From Endozoicomonas sp. NE40 (GTDB lineage: Bacteria; Pseudomonadota; Gammaproteobacteria; Pseudomonadales; Endozoicomonadaceae): a stretch of DNA of 64,000 nt. The notes under the pieces are model-generated. The model saw nothing but the letters and a program-made list of their open reading frames with translations. It did no database searches and had not been told where the DNA came from. A program made the position numbers and the translations under genes. The stretch's first letter is position 1, and every line of letters starts with the position of its first letter. Location: assembly GCF_040549045.1 (NCBI RefSeq), contig NZ_JBEWTB010000002.1, forward strand, positions 527,501 through 591,500, written 5' to 3'. Positions 34,445 to 43,380 of the stretch are shown one piece after another.

Positions 34445-35671
34445 ATGAATCGCCTGCTGTCGTCGCTGAGTCGCGATATGCGCCAATACCTGCTGGTGAC
34501 GTTTAATTACTGGAACTTCACCATCACGGATGGCGCCCTGCGAATGCTGGTTGTATTGCATTTCCATGCCCTGGGTTACCAGTCGCTGGAAATTGCCATG
34601 CTGTTTCTGTTCTACGAATTCTTTGGTGTGGTCACCAACCTGGTCGGTGGCTGGATTGGAGCCCGGATCGGTTTGAACCGAACCATGAATGTCGGTCTTG
34701 CCATGCAGATTCTCTCACTGTGCCTGTTGGCAGTCCCCTCACAATGGCTGTCGGTGCCACTGGTGATGTTTGCCCAGGCATTGTCGGGCATCGCCAAAGA
34801 CCTGAACAAGATGAGCGCGAAAACTTCCATCAAAAAACTGGTCAGTGGCGGACAGCAGGGCAGGCTCTATAAATGGGTAGCCATTCTGACAGGCTCCAAG
34901 AATGCCCTGAAAGGTGCAGGCTTTTTTATTGGTGGTGCGTTACTGAGTCTGGCAGGCTTTCGCTTTGCAGTTCTGGCAATGGCGTCCGTACTGGCTGCCG
35001 TTCTCTGCCTCAGCCTGCTGTGGCTGGACAAGGACATGGGCAAAGCAAAAAGCAAGGCGAAGTTCAGCCATATTTTCTCAGGCCAGCGCAGCATTAACAT
35101 TCTCTCTGCAGCCAGAATGTTTCTGTTTGGCTCAAGGGATGTCTGGTTTGTCGTGGCGCTGCCCTTATACCTGTCCAGTGTCTTCGACTGGAGTCACTCA
35201 GAAACCGGTGGCTTTATGGCAACCTGGGTCATAGGTTACGGTCTGGTGCAGGGTATTGCCCCTAAAATCACGGGGAATCAGGCTGGCCGACTGTCTGCTA
35301 TTGTCTGGGCGGCTTTGCTGCTGGCAGTGTCTGTTCTGGTCGCGATGGGCATTCAATGGCAATGGCATCCCCAGTTTACCATCGTCGCAGGTCTGCTGGT
35401 GTTTGGCGCAGTGTTTGCCATTAATTCATCGCTGCATTCTTATCTGATCGTCAGTTATGCCCGGGAAGACGGTGCTTCTATGGATGTTGGCTTTTACTAT
35501 ATGGCTAATGCCATGGGCCGGCTGATCGGAACAGTGTTATCCGGCCTGATGTTTGGCATCGGTGGTTTAGCCATCTGTCTGTGGATTTCCAGCCTGTTTA
35601 TAGCCCTTACCGTTATTATTTCCCTGGCTCTGCCAGAGGATCATGACCAGCCACATTCCTCTGCGATATAG
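34445..35671 (+). CDS. arsJ: organoarsenical efflux MFS transporter ArsJ
   Basis: A 408-aa, roughly 12-span major facilitator protein. MRQYLLVTFNYWNFTITDGALRMLVVLHF at the start, and SGIAKDLNKMSAKTSIK and GSKNALKGAGFFIGG in the middle, are signature segments of ArsJ. It exports 1-arseno-3-phosphoglycerate made by the adjacent GAPDH, giving arsenate resistance without ArsC. Third gene of the operon, closed by a hairpin at 35678-35702. Confidence 0.93.
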   Translation: MNRLLSSLSRDMRQYLLVTFNYWNFTITDGALRMLVVLHFHALGYQSLEIAMLFLFYEFFGVVTNLVGGWIGARIGLNRTMNVGLAMQILSLCLLAVPSQWLSVPLVMFAQALSGIAKDLNKMSAKTSIKKLVSGGQQGRLYKWVAILTGSKNALKGAGFFIGGALLSLAGFRFAVLAMASVLAAVLCLSLLWLDKDMGKAKSKAKFSHIFSGQRSINILSAARMFLFGSRDVWFVVALPLYLSSVFDWSHSETGGFMATWVIGYGLVQGIAPKITGNQAGRLSAIVWAALLLAVSVLVAMGIQWQWHPQFTIVAGLLVFGAVFAINSSLHSYLIVSYAREDGASMDVGFYYMANAMGRLIGTVLSGLMFGIGGLAICLWISSLFIALTVIISLALPEDHDQPHSSAI

Positions 35672-35677
35672 CCGACA

Positions 35678-35702
35678 GTAAGGAGAGTTTTCCTCTCCTT
35701 AC
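35678..35702 (+). terminator. hairpin after arsJ
   Basis: GTAAGGAGAG (35678-35687) and CTCTCCTTAC (35693-35702) form a perfect 10-bp stem with a TTTTC loop, 7 nt after the arsJ stop. No U-run follows. Confidence 0.6.
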
Positions 35703-35887
35703 ACACTGTCTGTTCCATGTCAAAAACGTGTCAACATCAATAAAACTGCAGATAAACGGTTCAACAATAGACACCTATGTGCGATTATTCGCATCTTATT
35801 GATTTTGGTAACCGGTGTTTTTCCTCACGTGTTTAACATCGGGCTTGTGATTCCTGCTCCCTCTGCAGGACACTTTGGAGATAAAGA

Positions 35888-36616
35888 GTGAAACAGATTC
35901 TCAAGATTTCAGCACTGGCGGCTGCCGTTGTTCTGGCAGGTTGTAACCAGCAAAGCGCAACTGACGCTGAAGCTAAACTGGATACACCTGAGCAGACTTC
36001 TGCTTACGCTATGGGAGCCTCCATGGGCAGCTACGCCCAGCAGACTCTGGACAGCCAGGATGAACTGGGTCTGAAAATGGATCGCGAGCTGGTCATCAAA
36101 GGTTTCGCCGATGCCGTTAACGGCAAGAGCCAGCTGGATGAAGAAGCTATTATCTCCGCCCTGCAGGAACACGATCAGGCTCTGCGTCCTCTGATCGAAA
36201 AGCGTCAGCAGGAAATGATGGAAGAAAGCCGCCAGAAAGCAGAAGACTACCTGAAAGAAAACGCTGAAAAAGAAGGCGTTAAGGTCACCGAATCCGGCCT
36301 GCAGTATGAAATCATTGAAGCTGGCAAGGAAGATGGCAAGAAGCCAACAATGGAAGACACCGTGACTGTTCACTACACCGGCAAGCTGATCGACGGCACC
36401 ACCTTCGACAGCAGTGTTGAGCGTGGACAGCCAGCGACCTTCCCTCTCAGTGGCGTGATCGAAGGCTGGCAGGAAGGTCTTCAGCTGATGCCTGAAGGTT
36501 CTAAATACAAGCTGACGATTCCGGCTGAACTGGCCTATGGTGACCGTCCGGCGGGCTCCATTCCTCCTGGCTCTGTTCTGGTATTTGATGTCGAGCTGAT
36601 CAAGATTGGCGAATAA
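35888..36616 (+). CDS. FKBP-type peptidyl-prolyl isomerase lipoprotein
   Basis: A 242-aa Mip/FkpA-like isomerase. A lipobox (VVLAGC, C19) anchors it to the envelope. Residues ~30-125 form the helical dimerisation domain (AYAMGASMGSYAQQTLDSQ). The FKBP domain (~145-240) shows VTVHYTGKLIDGTTFDSS, FPLSGVIEGWQEGLQLMPEGSKYKL and IPPGSVLVFDVEL. The gene starts with GTG, placed 7 nt after GGAG; no ATG is available. It folds periplasmic or outer-membrane proteins at proline bonds. Related Mip proteins promote intracellular survival in some pathogens. Single gene with a strong terminator. Confidence 0.92.
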   Translation: MKQILKISALAAAVVLAGCNQQSATDAEAKLDTPEQTSAYAMGASMGSYAQQTLDSQDELGLKMDRELVIKGFADAVNGKSQLDEEAIISALQEHDQALRPLIEKRQQEMMEESRQKAEDYLKENAEKEGVKVTESGLQYEIIEAGKEDGKKPTMEDTVTVHYTGKLIDGTTFDSSVERGQPATFPLSGVIEGWQEGLQLMPEGSKYKLTIPAELAYGDRPAGSIPPGSVLVFDVELIKIGE

Positions 36617-36630
36617 TAGCCAGTAATACC

Positions 36631-36667
36631 AAAAGGGTTTTCAACTTCGGTTGAAAACCCTTTTTTT
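36631..36667 (+). terminator. strong rho-independent terminator with UUCG loop
   Basis: AAAAGGGTTTTCAAC (36631-36645), a TTCG tetraloop, then the exact complement GTTGAAAACCCTTTT, with the T-run continuing to 36667. It ends the FKBP gene and can serve the convergent lipoprotein gene in the other direction. Confidence 0.95.
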
Positions 36668-36686
36668 ATCGCTGTCGTTTTTCCGC

Positions 36687-37274
36687 TCAGGAACCTGACT
36701 TCAGGCTTTCTGACTTAAGGCTCTGTTGCAGGTCATCTGAAAATTGCTGTAACTGCTCGCTAATGGCTCTTGCCAGTTCAACAGCAGAAGGCTGTTCATT
36801 GATGGTCGCCTTATAACGATTCACACGACGCTCGCCATTTATGCGCCAGCTGACTTCCAGTTCCAGCTGCTGACCTTTCAACATCAGGTTCTGTACCTCT
36901 GCCTGAATATCGGTATCCGGCCTCTGACTCCGCAACCAGGGACCATGAAATACATCAGCCTGAGGGTTTTTACGTTGCAGATTCTGGGTCAGCACCCGGG
37001 TCATTGCCTCTGCCAGAGGTTCACCCCAGCGATCCAGGCTGAGCTGATGCAACTGAAATGCATCATCGGTGTAAGCCATATGACTGCGATCCAGCCAGGC
37101 AGGAATGGCAACCGGCATAACCCCAACCGAACCTGTCAGCCCGCTTTCCTGCCGCTCTGCCATTGGCTGCAGGGTGTAATAACGATAGGGTACCGAACTG
37201 GCACAACCTGCCAACAGCATCATTATGAGCGCAGCCAGCAATACAGCAGATGGGCGATACAACACAGCTTTCAT
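36687..37274 (-). CDS. PqiC-like ABC-transport auxiliary lipoprotein
   Basis: A 195-aa lipoprotein (lipobox MLLAGC) of the PqiC/YmbA (DUF330) family: YYTLQP near the N-terminus, GVMPVAIPAWLDR, WGEPLAEAMTRVLTQNL. PqiC-type proteins sit in the outer membrane and dock MCE assemblies for lipid movement across the periplasm. The ATG overlaps the stop of the MCE gene (ATGA). Last gene of a four-gene operon. Confidence 0.88.
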   Translation of the reverse strand: MKAVLYRPSAVLLAALIMMLLAGCASSVPYRYYTLQPMAERQESGLTGSVGVMPVAIPAWLDRSHMAYTDDAFQLHQLSLDRWGEPLAEAMTRVLTQNLQRKNPQADVFHGPWLRSQRPDTDIQAEVQNLMLKGQQLELEVSWRINGERRVNRYKATINEQPSAVELARAISEQLQQFSDDLQQSLKSESLKSGS

Positions 37275-38257
37275 TGTTTTCCCCGGTTTTTCCCTGATAC
37301 CAGAGCATTAGGCTGCTCTTCCAGCATTTCAGCCAACCCCTGAACAGCCCTTGCCGAGCGCCCCAGATCAGTGGCACTGCGTTCCAGCTGATACATCAGT
37401 GGCGAATCCGGAGCCACGGTATCGGACAGCAGTTCAATGGTTTCATCCATAGAGTCCAGCGTCTGAGTCAGAGTCTCCAGCATTCTGTTAATGTTGTCGT
37501 TTGTCTGCGGGAAGCCATCTGCAATGGTTCTGGACATTTCTTCCATCCCCTGCGCCATGCCAACAAACTCATTGCGCATATCCGTCATGCTGGTTCCCAT
37601 CTCGCCTGCCATCGTCTCAAATGAGCGCATGGCTTCGTTAAACTCTGCGGGCAGGTTTTTGAAGGCCTCGGTACTGGTCACCTCTTTAAGGTTCTTTGCC
37701 AGTACACCCAGGTCAGTCATCAACTCCGGCAGATTCATATTCTGAAATTCCTGCGCAAAACTTTCGAAATCACTGGGTACCGTCGGAATCTGTGGATACC
37801 GGGTTTCAACATCCACTTTCCGGGGGTGAGCATCTTGATAGAAGTCAACTTCCATATACAGAAGCCCGGTCAACAGGCTTTGTGATTTAAGCTTAATGCC
37901 CAGCCCACGATGATACAGCTCCTCCAGACTCAACTCAGGTTTAGCTTCATCTGAAGAAACAATCGTATCAGGGTAGATATCAACATAGACCGTATTCAAC
38001 ACCAGGTGAGAGTCATCATAGAGCTTGGCCTTGATATCAGCCACCTCACCAATCTTGACGCCTCGCAGGGTCACTGGCGCCCCGACATTCAGACCCATAA
38101 TGCTTGTGTCGTATATAACGACCATGCGTTCCCTGTTTCTGCCTGAGAGCTTGCCCTGGTTTACAAACACGATAAGTGCTGTAATCAGGGCAGCCATAGC
38201 CAGCATGAAAATGCCAACCATAATCGGGCGGGATAGTTTATTAGCTGTGCGACTCAT
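37271..38257 (-). CDS. MCE (MlaD-like) substrate-binding protein
   Basis: A 328-aa protein with one N-terminal transmembrane anchor (MVGIFMLAMAALITALIVFV), a single MCE domain (~35-130, GLNVGAPVTLRGVKIGEVADI and LLTGLLYMEVDFY) and a long helical C-terminal region (EFQNMNLPELMTDLGVLAKN...) that likely forms a trans-periplasmic coiled coil. It works with the permease, ATPase and PqiC-like lipoprotein of the same operon in phospholipid or hydrophobic-compound transport between membranes. Confidence 0.9.
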   Translation of the reverse strand: MSRTANKLSRPIMVGIFMLAMAALITALIVFVNQGKLSGRNRERMVVIYDTSIMGLNVGAPVTLRGVKIGEVADIKAKLYDDSHLVLNTVYVDIYPDTIVSSDEAKPELSLEELYHRGLGIKLKSQSLLTGLLYMEVDFYQDAHPRKVDVETRYPQIPTVPSDFESFAQEFQNMNLPELMTDLGVLAKNLKEVTSTEAFKNLPAEFNEAMRSFETMAGEMGTSMTDMRNEFVGMAQGMEEMSRTIADGFPQTNDNINRMLETLTQTLDSMDETIELLSDTVAPDSPLMYQLERSATDLGRSARAVQGLAEMLEEQPNALVSGKNRGKQ

Positions 38258-38296
38258 TACAGCCTGTCCTTACTCCTTAGGTCATTTTGGTGAAAG

Positions 38297-39094
38297 TCAT
38301 ACAGGATTCGAAGGTACTTCACCACGGGATAAAAATTCACGCACCAGGGGCTGCTCACTGTGCCTGAGCATATAAGACGGCGCCCCGGTATCAAGCTGGG
38401 TTCTGGATTGGGCATCCAGAAAAACACCATTATTGCCAATCGCAAATATACTCGCCAGCTCATGGGTAACAATCACCACTGTCGCTCCGGACGACTGGCT
38501 CAGTTCCAGTATCAGGTCATCAAGACGTCCGGCACTGAGAGGGTCAAGTCCAGCGGAAGGCTCATCGAAGAACAGAATCTCAGGGTCCAGTGCCAGCGCC
38601 CTCGCAAGCCCTGCCCGCTTGTTCATGCCGCCACTGATTTCTGATGGGTAATAGTTCTCATAGCCTGCCAGACCTACCAGGGCCAGTTTATAGGCCACGC
38701 GGTCGCTGATTTCAGCCTTGTTCCAGTCTGTGTACTGCTGCATCGGCAAGGCGATATTTTCAGCCAGGGTCATGGCGCTGAACAGAGCGCCGCCCTGATA
38801 GGTCACACCCCAGCGCATGCGCATTGATAACTGTTCATCTTCACAGGCAGAAAAATAGTCCTGACCATGATAAAGAATCTGTCCCCGGGCAGGAGAATAA
38901 AGGCCAATCATGTGCTTTAGCAGTGTACTTTTACCACAGCCACTGCCGCCCATTATGACAAATACGTCGCCTTTATGGACATTGAAATTCAGGTCTTTCT
39001 GAATCAGTTTGTCGCCGTATTGTAACCTGAGGTTTCGTACTTCAATGGCATTGTCACGAATAAAATTGTCACGATTTGAATTGATAGGGTTCAT
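38297..39094 (-). CDS. MlaF-like ABC transporter ATPase
   Basis: A 265-aa ATPase: Walker A GGSGCGKSTLL, the signature ISGGMNKRAGLARAL (family-typical SGGM instead of SGGQ), and Walker B EILFFDEPSAGLDP. The H-loop is VIVTHELAS. It drives the MlaE-like permease encoded 5 nt upstream and belongs to the MCE lipid-transport operon. Confidence 0.92.
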   Translation of the reverse strand: MNPINSNRDNFIRDNAIEVRNLRLQYGDKLIQKDLNFNVHKGDVFVIMGGSGCGKSTLLKHMIGLYSPARGQILYHGQDYFSACEDEQLSMRMRWGVTYQGGALFSAMTLAENIALPMQQYTDWNKAEISDRVAYKLALVGLAGYENYYPSEISGGMNKRAGLARALALDPEILFFDEPSAGLDPLSAGRLDDLILELSQSSGATVVIVTHELASIFAIGNNGVFLDAQSRTQLDTGAPSYMLRHSEQPLVREFLSRGEVPSNPV

Positions 39095-39099
39095 GTCGT

Positions 39100-40233
39100 T
39101 TAAATGCCCAGATGGAAGTACAGGATGTTCAGCCCCGCATCAGCGATAACCAGATAAACAATCGCGGTCACCACCGCAGCCATCGTCGCCTGTCCCACCG
39201 CTGCCGATGACCGCCCACATCTAAGGCCGGCATAACAGCCGGCAAAACCGATCAGGCCACCAAAGACAACACTTTTGACGACGCCGGTCATCACATCCAT
39301 CATCGAAAACGCCTGGGATAACTGGTAGTAATACATTCGTGGCGTAATATCCATACTGACAGCCACCATAGCGCCCCCGAGCATCCCCAGAATATTGCTG
39401 TAAATCACCAGCAGAGGCATGGCAACTATCAGGGCGAGCATTCTGGGCAAAACCAGATAATCGACAGGTTTGATGCCCAGCGTTGTCAGTGCATCAATTT
39501 CCTCATTAACCTGCATGGTACCCAGTTGTGCAGCATAGGATGCGCCAGTGCGTCCGGCCATAATAATAGCAGTCATCAGAGCGCCCATTTCCCGCACCAT
39601 GCCCAGCCCCACCAGGTTAGCCACATATACCTCTGCGCCAAACTGCCGCAATTGCACTGTCCCCAGATAGGCAAGGATCATTCCTACCAGAAAGCTGAGC
39701 AGGGTAACGATAGGAACGGCTGACGGCCCTGCCTGATGCAGAAAATTAATACCATCAGACCAGCGTGCATCGCTGCGCCCCCGAATCATGTTCTGAAGAC
39801 TGAGCCCGACTTCCCCGAAAAAACGCAACCAGTCCTTAATCCATCCCAGGCTCTGACGAAAGACCTGAAAGTAATCAATGTACTTTTTATTGTCTTCCTG
39901 ATTAGGAGGAACACTGGTAGCCAACTTTAGCAGCGACTGGATATCATCAGGCAGTTGGCGAACATCCAGTGTGCAGTTGTGACTCTGGCAAAGCCGTTGG
40001 CAGTAAAGGATAAATGCCATAGTGCCGGAGTCCCAGCGAAAGCCTTTACCTTCGGCAAAGTAGATAACCTCGATTTCTTCCTGCTGCAAAACATCAGATA
40101 ATTGTTGCTTAAATGGCTGAACAGGTGCGTGGGTCCAGTCGCCACTCAGCTCAAAACAGGAAGACAAACGGCGATCGTTATCTGACTTCAGAGTCTGATG
40201 ACTGTCGTCTGGAAAGAAGGTCGGGGAAATCAT
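39100..40233 (-). CDS. MlaE-like permease with N-terminal STAS-like domain
   Basis: A 377-aa protein. Residues ~20-115 resemble a STAS domain (LSGDWTHAPVQPF, IEVIYFAEGKGFRWDSG), which is fused to the permease in this class. Residues ~130-377 are the MlaE permease with PIVTLLSFLVGMILAYLG, GLGMVREMGALMTAIIMAGRTGASYAAQLGTM (coupling region) and VNEEIDALTTLGIKPVDYLVLPR. First gene of the operon permease-ATPase-MCE-PqiC. This order recurs in pseudomonads and relatives and is distinct from the mlaFEDCB operon. Confidence 0.92.
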   Translation of the reverse strand: MISPTFFPDDSHQTLKSDNDRRLSSCFELSGDWTHAPVQPFKQQLSDVLQQEEIEVIYFAEGKGFRWDSGTMAFILYCQRLCQSHNCTLDVRQLPDDIQSLLKLATSVPPNQEDNKKYIDYFQVFRQSLGWIKDWLRFFGEVGLSLQNMIRGRSDARWSDGINFLHQAGPSAVPIVTLLSFLVGMILAYLGTVQLRQFGAEVYVANLVGLGMVREMGALMTAIIMAGRTGASYAAQLGTMQVNEEIDALTTLGIKPVDYLVLPRMLALIVAMPLLVIYSNILGMLGGAMVAVSMDITPRMYYYQLSQAFSMMDVMTGVVKSVVFGGLIGFAGCYAGLRCGRSSAAVGQATMAAVVTAIVYLVIADAGLNILYFHLGI

Positions 40234-40340
40234 TCAGCTCAGTAATGCCAACGGAAAGAACTGAACGAAGAATATAGACTATTGTCAGTGCGGTAAACCG
40301 CACTGACCTATGTTTACATTGGTGTAAACCCTTTGAATCA

Positions 40341-41315
40341 CTAATGGGTAAAACGATCCAGCTGGCTACATGCAACAAAATGATTATTGCCAATATCACG
40401 CAGTGGCAGATCACCGGCTGAGCAATCATCAGTCGCATATTTACAGCGCCCGGCAAAGCGACAACCCGGAGCCGGATCAATGGGTGAGGTTATTTCTCCC
40501 TGCAACACTTCACGCTCCATCATCTGATCCAGGTCCGTCGTTGGAATGGCTGATAAAAGCGCTCTGGTATAAGGGTGGGATGGTCGCTCAAACAGTTCCT
40601 TTGCCGTTGCTTTTTCAACCATCTGCCCCAGATACATCACCGCAATATCATCAGAGAAGTGTTTAACGACAGAGAGGTCATGGGTAATAAAAATATAAGT
40701 CAGTCCCAGCTTGTCCTGAAGATCCTGCATCAGGTTTAACACCTGAGCCTGAATAGAAACATCCAGCGCCGACACAGGCTCGTCACAAATAATAAATCTC
40801 GGGTTCAGTGCCAGCGCCCGGGCTATACCAATACGCTGTCGTCTTCCTCCGTCCAGTTCGTGAGGGTATGTGTTGACCAGACGCCTGCTCAACCCCACCA
40901 GATCCATCAGTTCCTCAACCCGTTCGGCGAGTTCAGCCTTGTTTTTCACCAGTTTGTGGATAATCAGTGGTTCACCAATAATCTCACTGGCGGTCATACG
41001 GGGGTTCAGGGAAGCAAAGGGATCCTGAAAGATAATTTGCATATCTTCCCGCAGCAGCCGCATCTGCTTTTTATCCAGGCTCCGGATATCCTGCCCTTCA
41101 AACAGAATTTCTCCTTCGGTCGCCTCAAGCAAACGCAGGATCACACGGCCGGTAGTGGACTTGCCACAACCTGACTCTCCAACAATCCCCAGCGTTTTGC
41201 CTTTTTCAATGGAAAATGACACACCATCAACGGCATGCAGTTTACCTTTTGGCGTATCAAAGTGTTTTTTCAGTCCTCTGACTTCAAGCATGATTTCAGA
41301 CATAGCTTCAGACAT
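40341..41315 (-). CDS. dppF: dipeptide/oligopeptide ABC transporter ATPase, DppF-like
   Basis: A 324-aa ATPase: Walker A GESGCGKSTTGRVIL, Walker B FIICDEPVSALDVS, and the oligopeptide-transporter C-terminal extension with cysteines (PAPGCRFAGRCKYATDDC) that binds a [4Fe-4S] cluster in DppD/DppF. Position 1 of the ABC signature is altered: HELDGGRRQRIGIARAL instead of SGGQRQR. The frame extends upstream to 41438, but the ATG at 41315 has AAGGAAA in front and gives the family N-terminus. Last gene of dppABCDF. Confidence 0.9.
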   Translation of the reverse strand: MSEAMSEIMLEVRGLKKHFDTPKGKLHAVDGVSFSIEKGKTLGIVGESGCGKSTTGRVILRLLEATEGEILFEGQDIRSLDKKQMRLLREDMQIIFQDPFASLNPRMTASEIIGEPLIIHKLVKNKAELAERVEELMDLVGLSRRLVNTYPHELDGGRRQRIGIARALALNPRFIICDEPVSALDVSIQAQVLNLMQDLQDKLGLTYIFITHDLSVVKHFSDDIAVMYLGQMVEKATAKELFERPSHPYTRALLSAIPTTDLDQMMEREVLQGEITSPIDPAPGCRFAGRCKYATDDCSAGDLPLRDIGNNHFVACSQLDRFTH

Positions 41316-41325
41316 AGTAATTTCC

Positions 41326-42330
41326 TTATCCCGCCTGTTCGAACGCTGGCTGGCACAGATGACAACTGACAAAGTGATCACTTCCACTGGTCGCATTAAC
41401 CGGTTTCGGTGAAACCTTGCCACAGAGTGCTGTCGCATCCGGACAGCGTGGATGAAACTTACAGCCTTCGGGCAGGTGGGTTGGGTCAGGCATCAGTCCT
41501 TTTATAGGTATAAGACGATCGGCGTTTTTATTCAAATCGGGTATGGAGCCGAACAGTCCCCTCGTATAAGGGTGCTGGGTATTTTTATAAACGTCACGAA
41601 TTGGCCCGCTTTCAACGATTTCACCTGCGTACATAATGGCGACTTTATCGCATACCTGCGCAACCACACCAAGGTCATGGGTAATCATTACCATGGCCGT
41701 GTTGTATTTCTGCTTCAGCTCTTTCATAAGATCCAGAACCTGCGCCTGAATCGTTACGTCCAGTGCCGTTGTCGGCTCGTCAGCAATCAGCAGGTCGGGG
41801 TTGCACGCCAGGGCAATCGCAATGACCACACGCTGCTTCATGCCACCGGAAAACTGATGGGGAAATTCACTGTAACGCCCGGCAGGGATACCCACCATTT
41901 CCAGCATCTCTTTCGCCTTGTCAACGGACCGGGCTTTATCGACATCCTGATGAATCAATATCACTTCAGCAATCTGATCACCCACACTCATGACCGGATT
42001 CAGGGAGGTCATGGGGTCCTGAAAGATCATGGAAATATTGTTGCCACGGATGGTTCGCATCTGTTCTTCTGGCAGGTCCAGCAGGTTCTGTCCATCGTAC
42101 ACGACCTTGCCACTGGTAATGCGACCTGGCGGGTTGGGTACCAGCCTCATCAGTCCCAATGCCGTTGTGGTTTTTCCCGCACCGGTTTCACCGATCAGCC
42201 CAAGGGTCTCTCCCTTTTGCAGCGTCAGGTTAAGGTGACTGACGGCACGGGTAACTTCCCCATCGACTTCATAGACGATGCTCAGGTCTTCAACTGACAG
42301 CAAAGGCTGTCCATTATTATTTCCAGACAT
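41326..42330 (-). CDS. dppD: dipeptide/oligopeptide ABC transporter ATPase, DppD-like
   Basis: A 334-aa ATPase: Walker A GETGAGKTTTALGLM, the normal signature HQFSGGMKQRVVIAIAL, Walker B LLIADEPTTALDVT, and the C-terminal oligo_HPY extension with cysteines (CKFHPRCPDATALC). Pairs with DppF as the heterodimeric motor. Stop is 10 nt before dppF. Confidence 0.92.
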   Translation of the reverse strand: MSGNNNGQPLLSVEDLSIVYEVDGEVTRAVSHLNLTLQKGETLGLIGETGAGKTTTALGLMRLVPNPPGRITSGKVVYDGQNLLDLPEEQMRTIRGNNISMIFQDPMTSLNPVMSVGDQIAEVILIHQDVDKARSVDKAKEMLEMVGIPAGRYSEFPHQFSGGMKQRVVIAIALACNPDLLIADEPTTALDVTIQAQVLDLMKELKQKYNTAMVMITHDLGVVAQVCDKVAIMYAGEIVESGPIRDVYKNTQHPYTRGLFGSIPDLNKNADRLIPIKGLMPDPTHLPEGCKFHPRCPDATALCGKVSPKPVNATSGSDHFVSCHLCQPAFEQAG

Positions 42331-42453
42331 ACTACATTCTTGTCCTTGTCATTCTTTACGACATTGGACTGCCGTGTTGGGTATTACCCAAGGGCATAAA
42401 CGCATTCGCTCGACCCAACCTACACAACACGTCAATGTCATTGAATTCATGCA

Positions 42454-43359
42454 CTAGTGCTTCAGGCGGGGATCCAGCGCATCGCGCAAACCATCACCCA
42501 GCAGGTTCAATGCCAAAATCGTAATCATAATGGCCAGTCCGGGGAACGTGGTCACATGCCAGGCATGACGCAGATACTGACGACCACCGGCAAGCATTGA
42601 CCCCCACTCAGGCTCGGGGGGCTGGATGCCCAGACCTATAAAGCTCAGGCCAGCGGTTGACAGAATAGCCAGCGCCACCCCCAGCGCCCCCTGCACAATA
42701 ACCGGAGCCAGTGAATTAGGAATGATATGGCGAAAAATAATGCGCGCGTCACTGGCACCAATGGCATGTGCCGCCTCTATAAACTCCTGGTCCCGGATTG
42801 ACAGCACCGAGGCCCGGACAACACGGGCAAAGGTCGGAATATTGGAAATGGCTATTGCCAACATCAGGTTCGTCAGGTTGGCTCCCAGTGCAGAGACAAT
42901 AGCGATCGCCAGCAGAATACTGGGAACCGCCAGAAAGACATCCATGATTCGCATGATAATGTCGTCCAGTCTGCCACCGTAATACCCGGCAACCGCCCCC
43001 AGCGCACCACCAATAACGATGGAGATGCCAACCGACAGAACCCCCACCAGCAACGACACTCTTGCGCCATGAATCAGGCGGGCAAAAATATCCCGGCCAA
43101 ATTCGTCGGTTCCCAACCAGTACTCGGCGCTGGGACCCTGAAGCCGGTCTCCCAGGTTCTGGGCAACCACCACCGTTTCATAGTCGGCAATCACACCGGC
43201 AAACACCGCCACAAAAACGACGATGGACAGAATAAACAGCCCCAGCATAGCCATTTTGTTACGCTTCAGGCGTTGCCAGACTTCCAGCCAGGGACTGCGT
43301 TTTTTTGGTGCAGCTCTGGAAGGCTCTTCACAAGTTTCCAGAGTCATTTCCTTCGACAT
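42454..43359 (-). CDS. dppC: dipeptide ABC transporter permease, DppC-like
   Basis: A 301-aa permease with an N-terminal cytoplasmic leader (SPWLEVWQRLKRNKMAMLGL), six predicted spans and the EAA loop EFIEAAHAIGASDARIIFRHIIPN. GTDEFGRDIFARLIHGARVSL is typical of DppC/OppC. Inserts as the partner of DppB. About 120 nt separate it from dppD, with no evident terminator. Confidence 0.93.
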   Translation of the reverse strand: MSKEMTLETCEEPSRAAPKKRSPWLEVWQRLKRNKMAMLGLFILSIVVFVAVFAGVIADYETVVVAQNLGDRLQGPSAEYWLGTDEFGRDIFARLIHGARVSLLVGVLSVGISIVIGGALGAVAGYYGGRLDDIIMRIMDVFLAVPSILLAIAIVSALGANLTNLMLAIAISNIPTFARVVRASVLSIRDQEFIEAAHAIGASDARIIFRHIIPNSLAPVIVQGALGVALAILSTAGLSFIGLGIQPPEPEWGSMLAGGRQYLRHAWHVTTFPGLAIMITILALNLLGDGLRDALDPRLKH

Positions 43360-43380
43360 AATCAGCTCTCCCTGTAGACC

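Noticed and set aside
41452..42297. Antisense frame over dppD
   Set aside because: Shadow of a well-conserved ATPase gene; His/Gln-rich composition is typical of antisense frames here.
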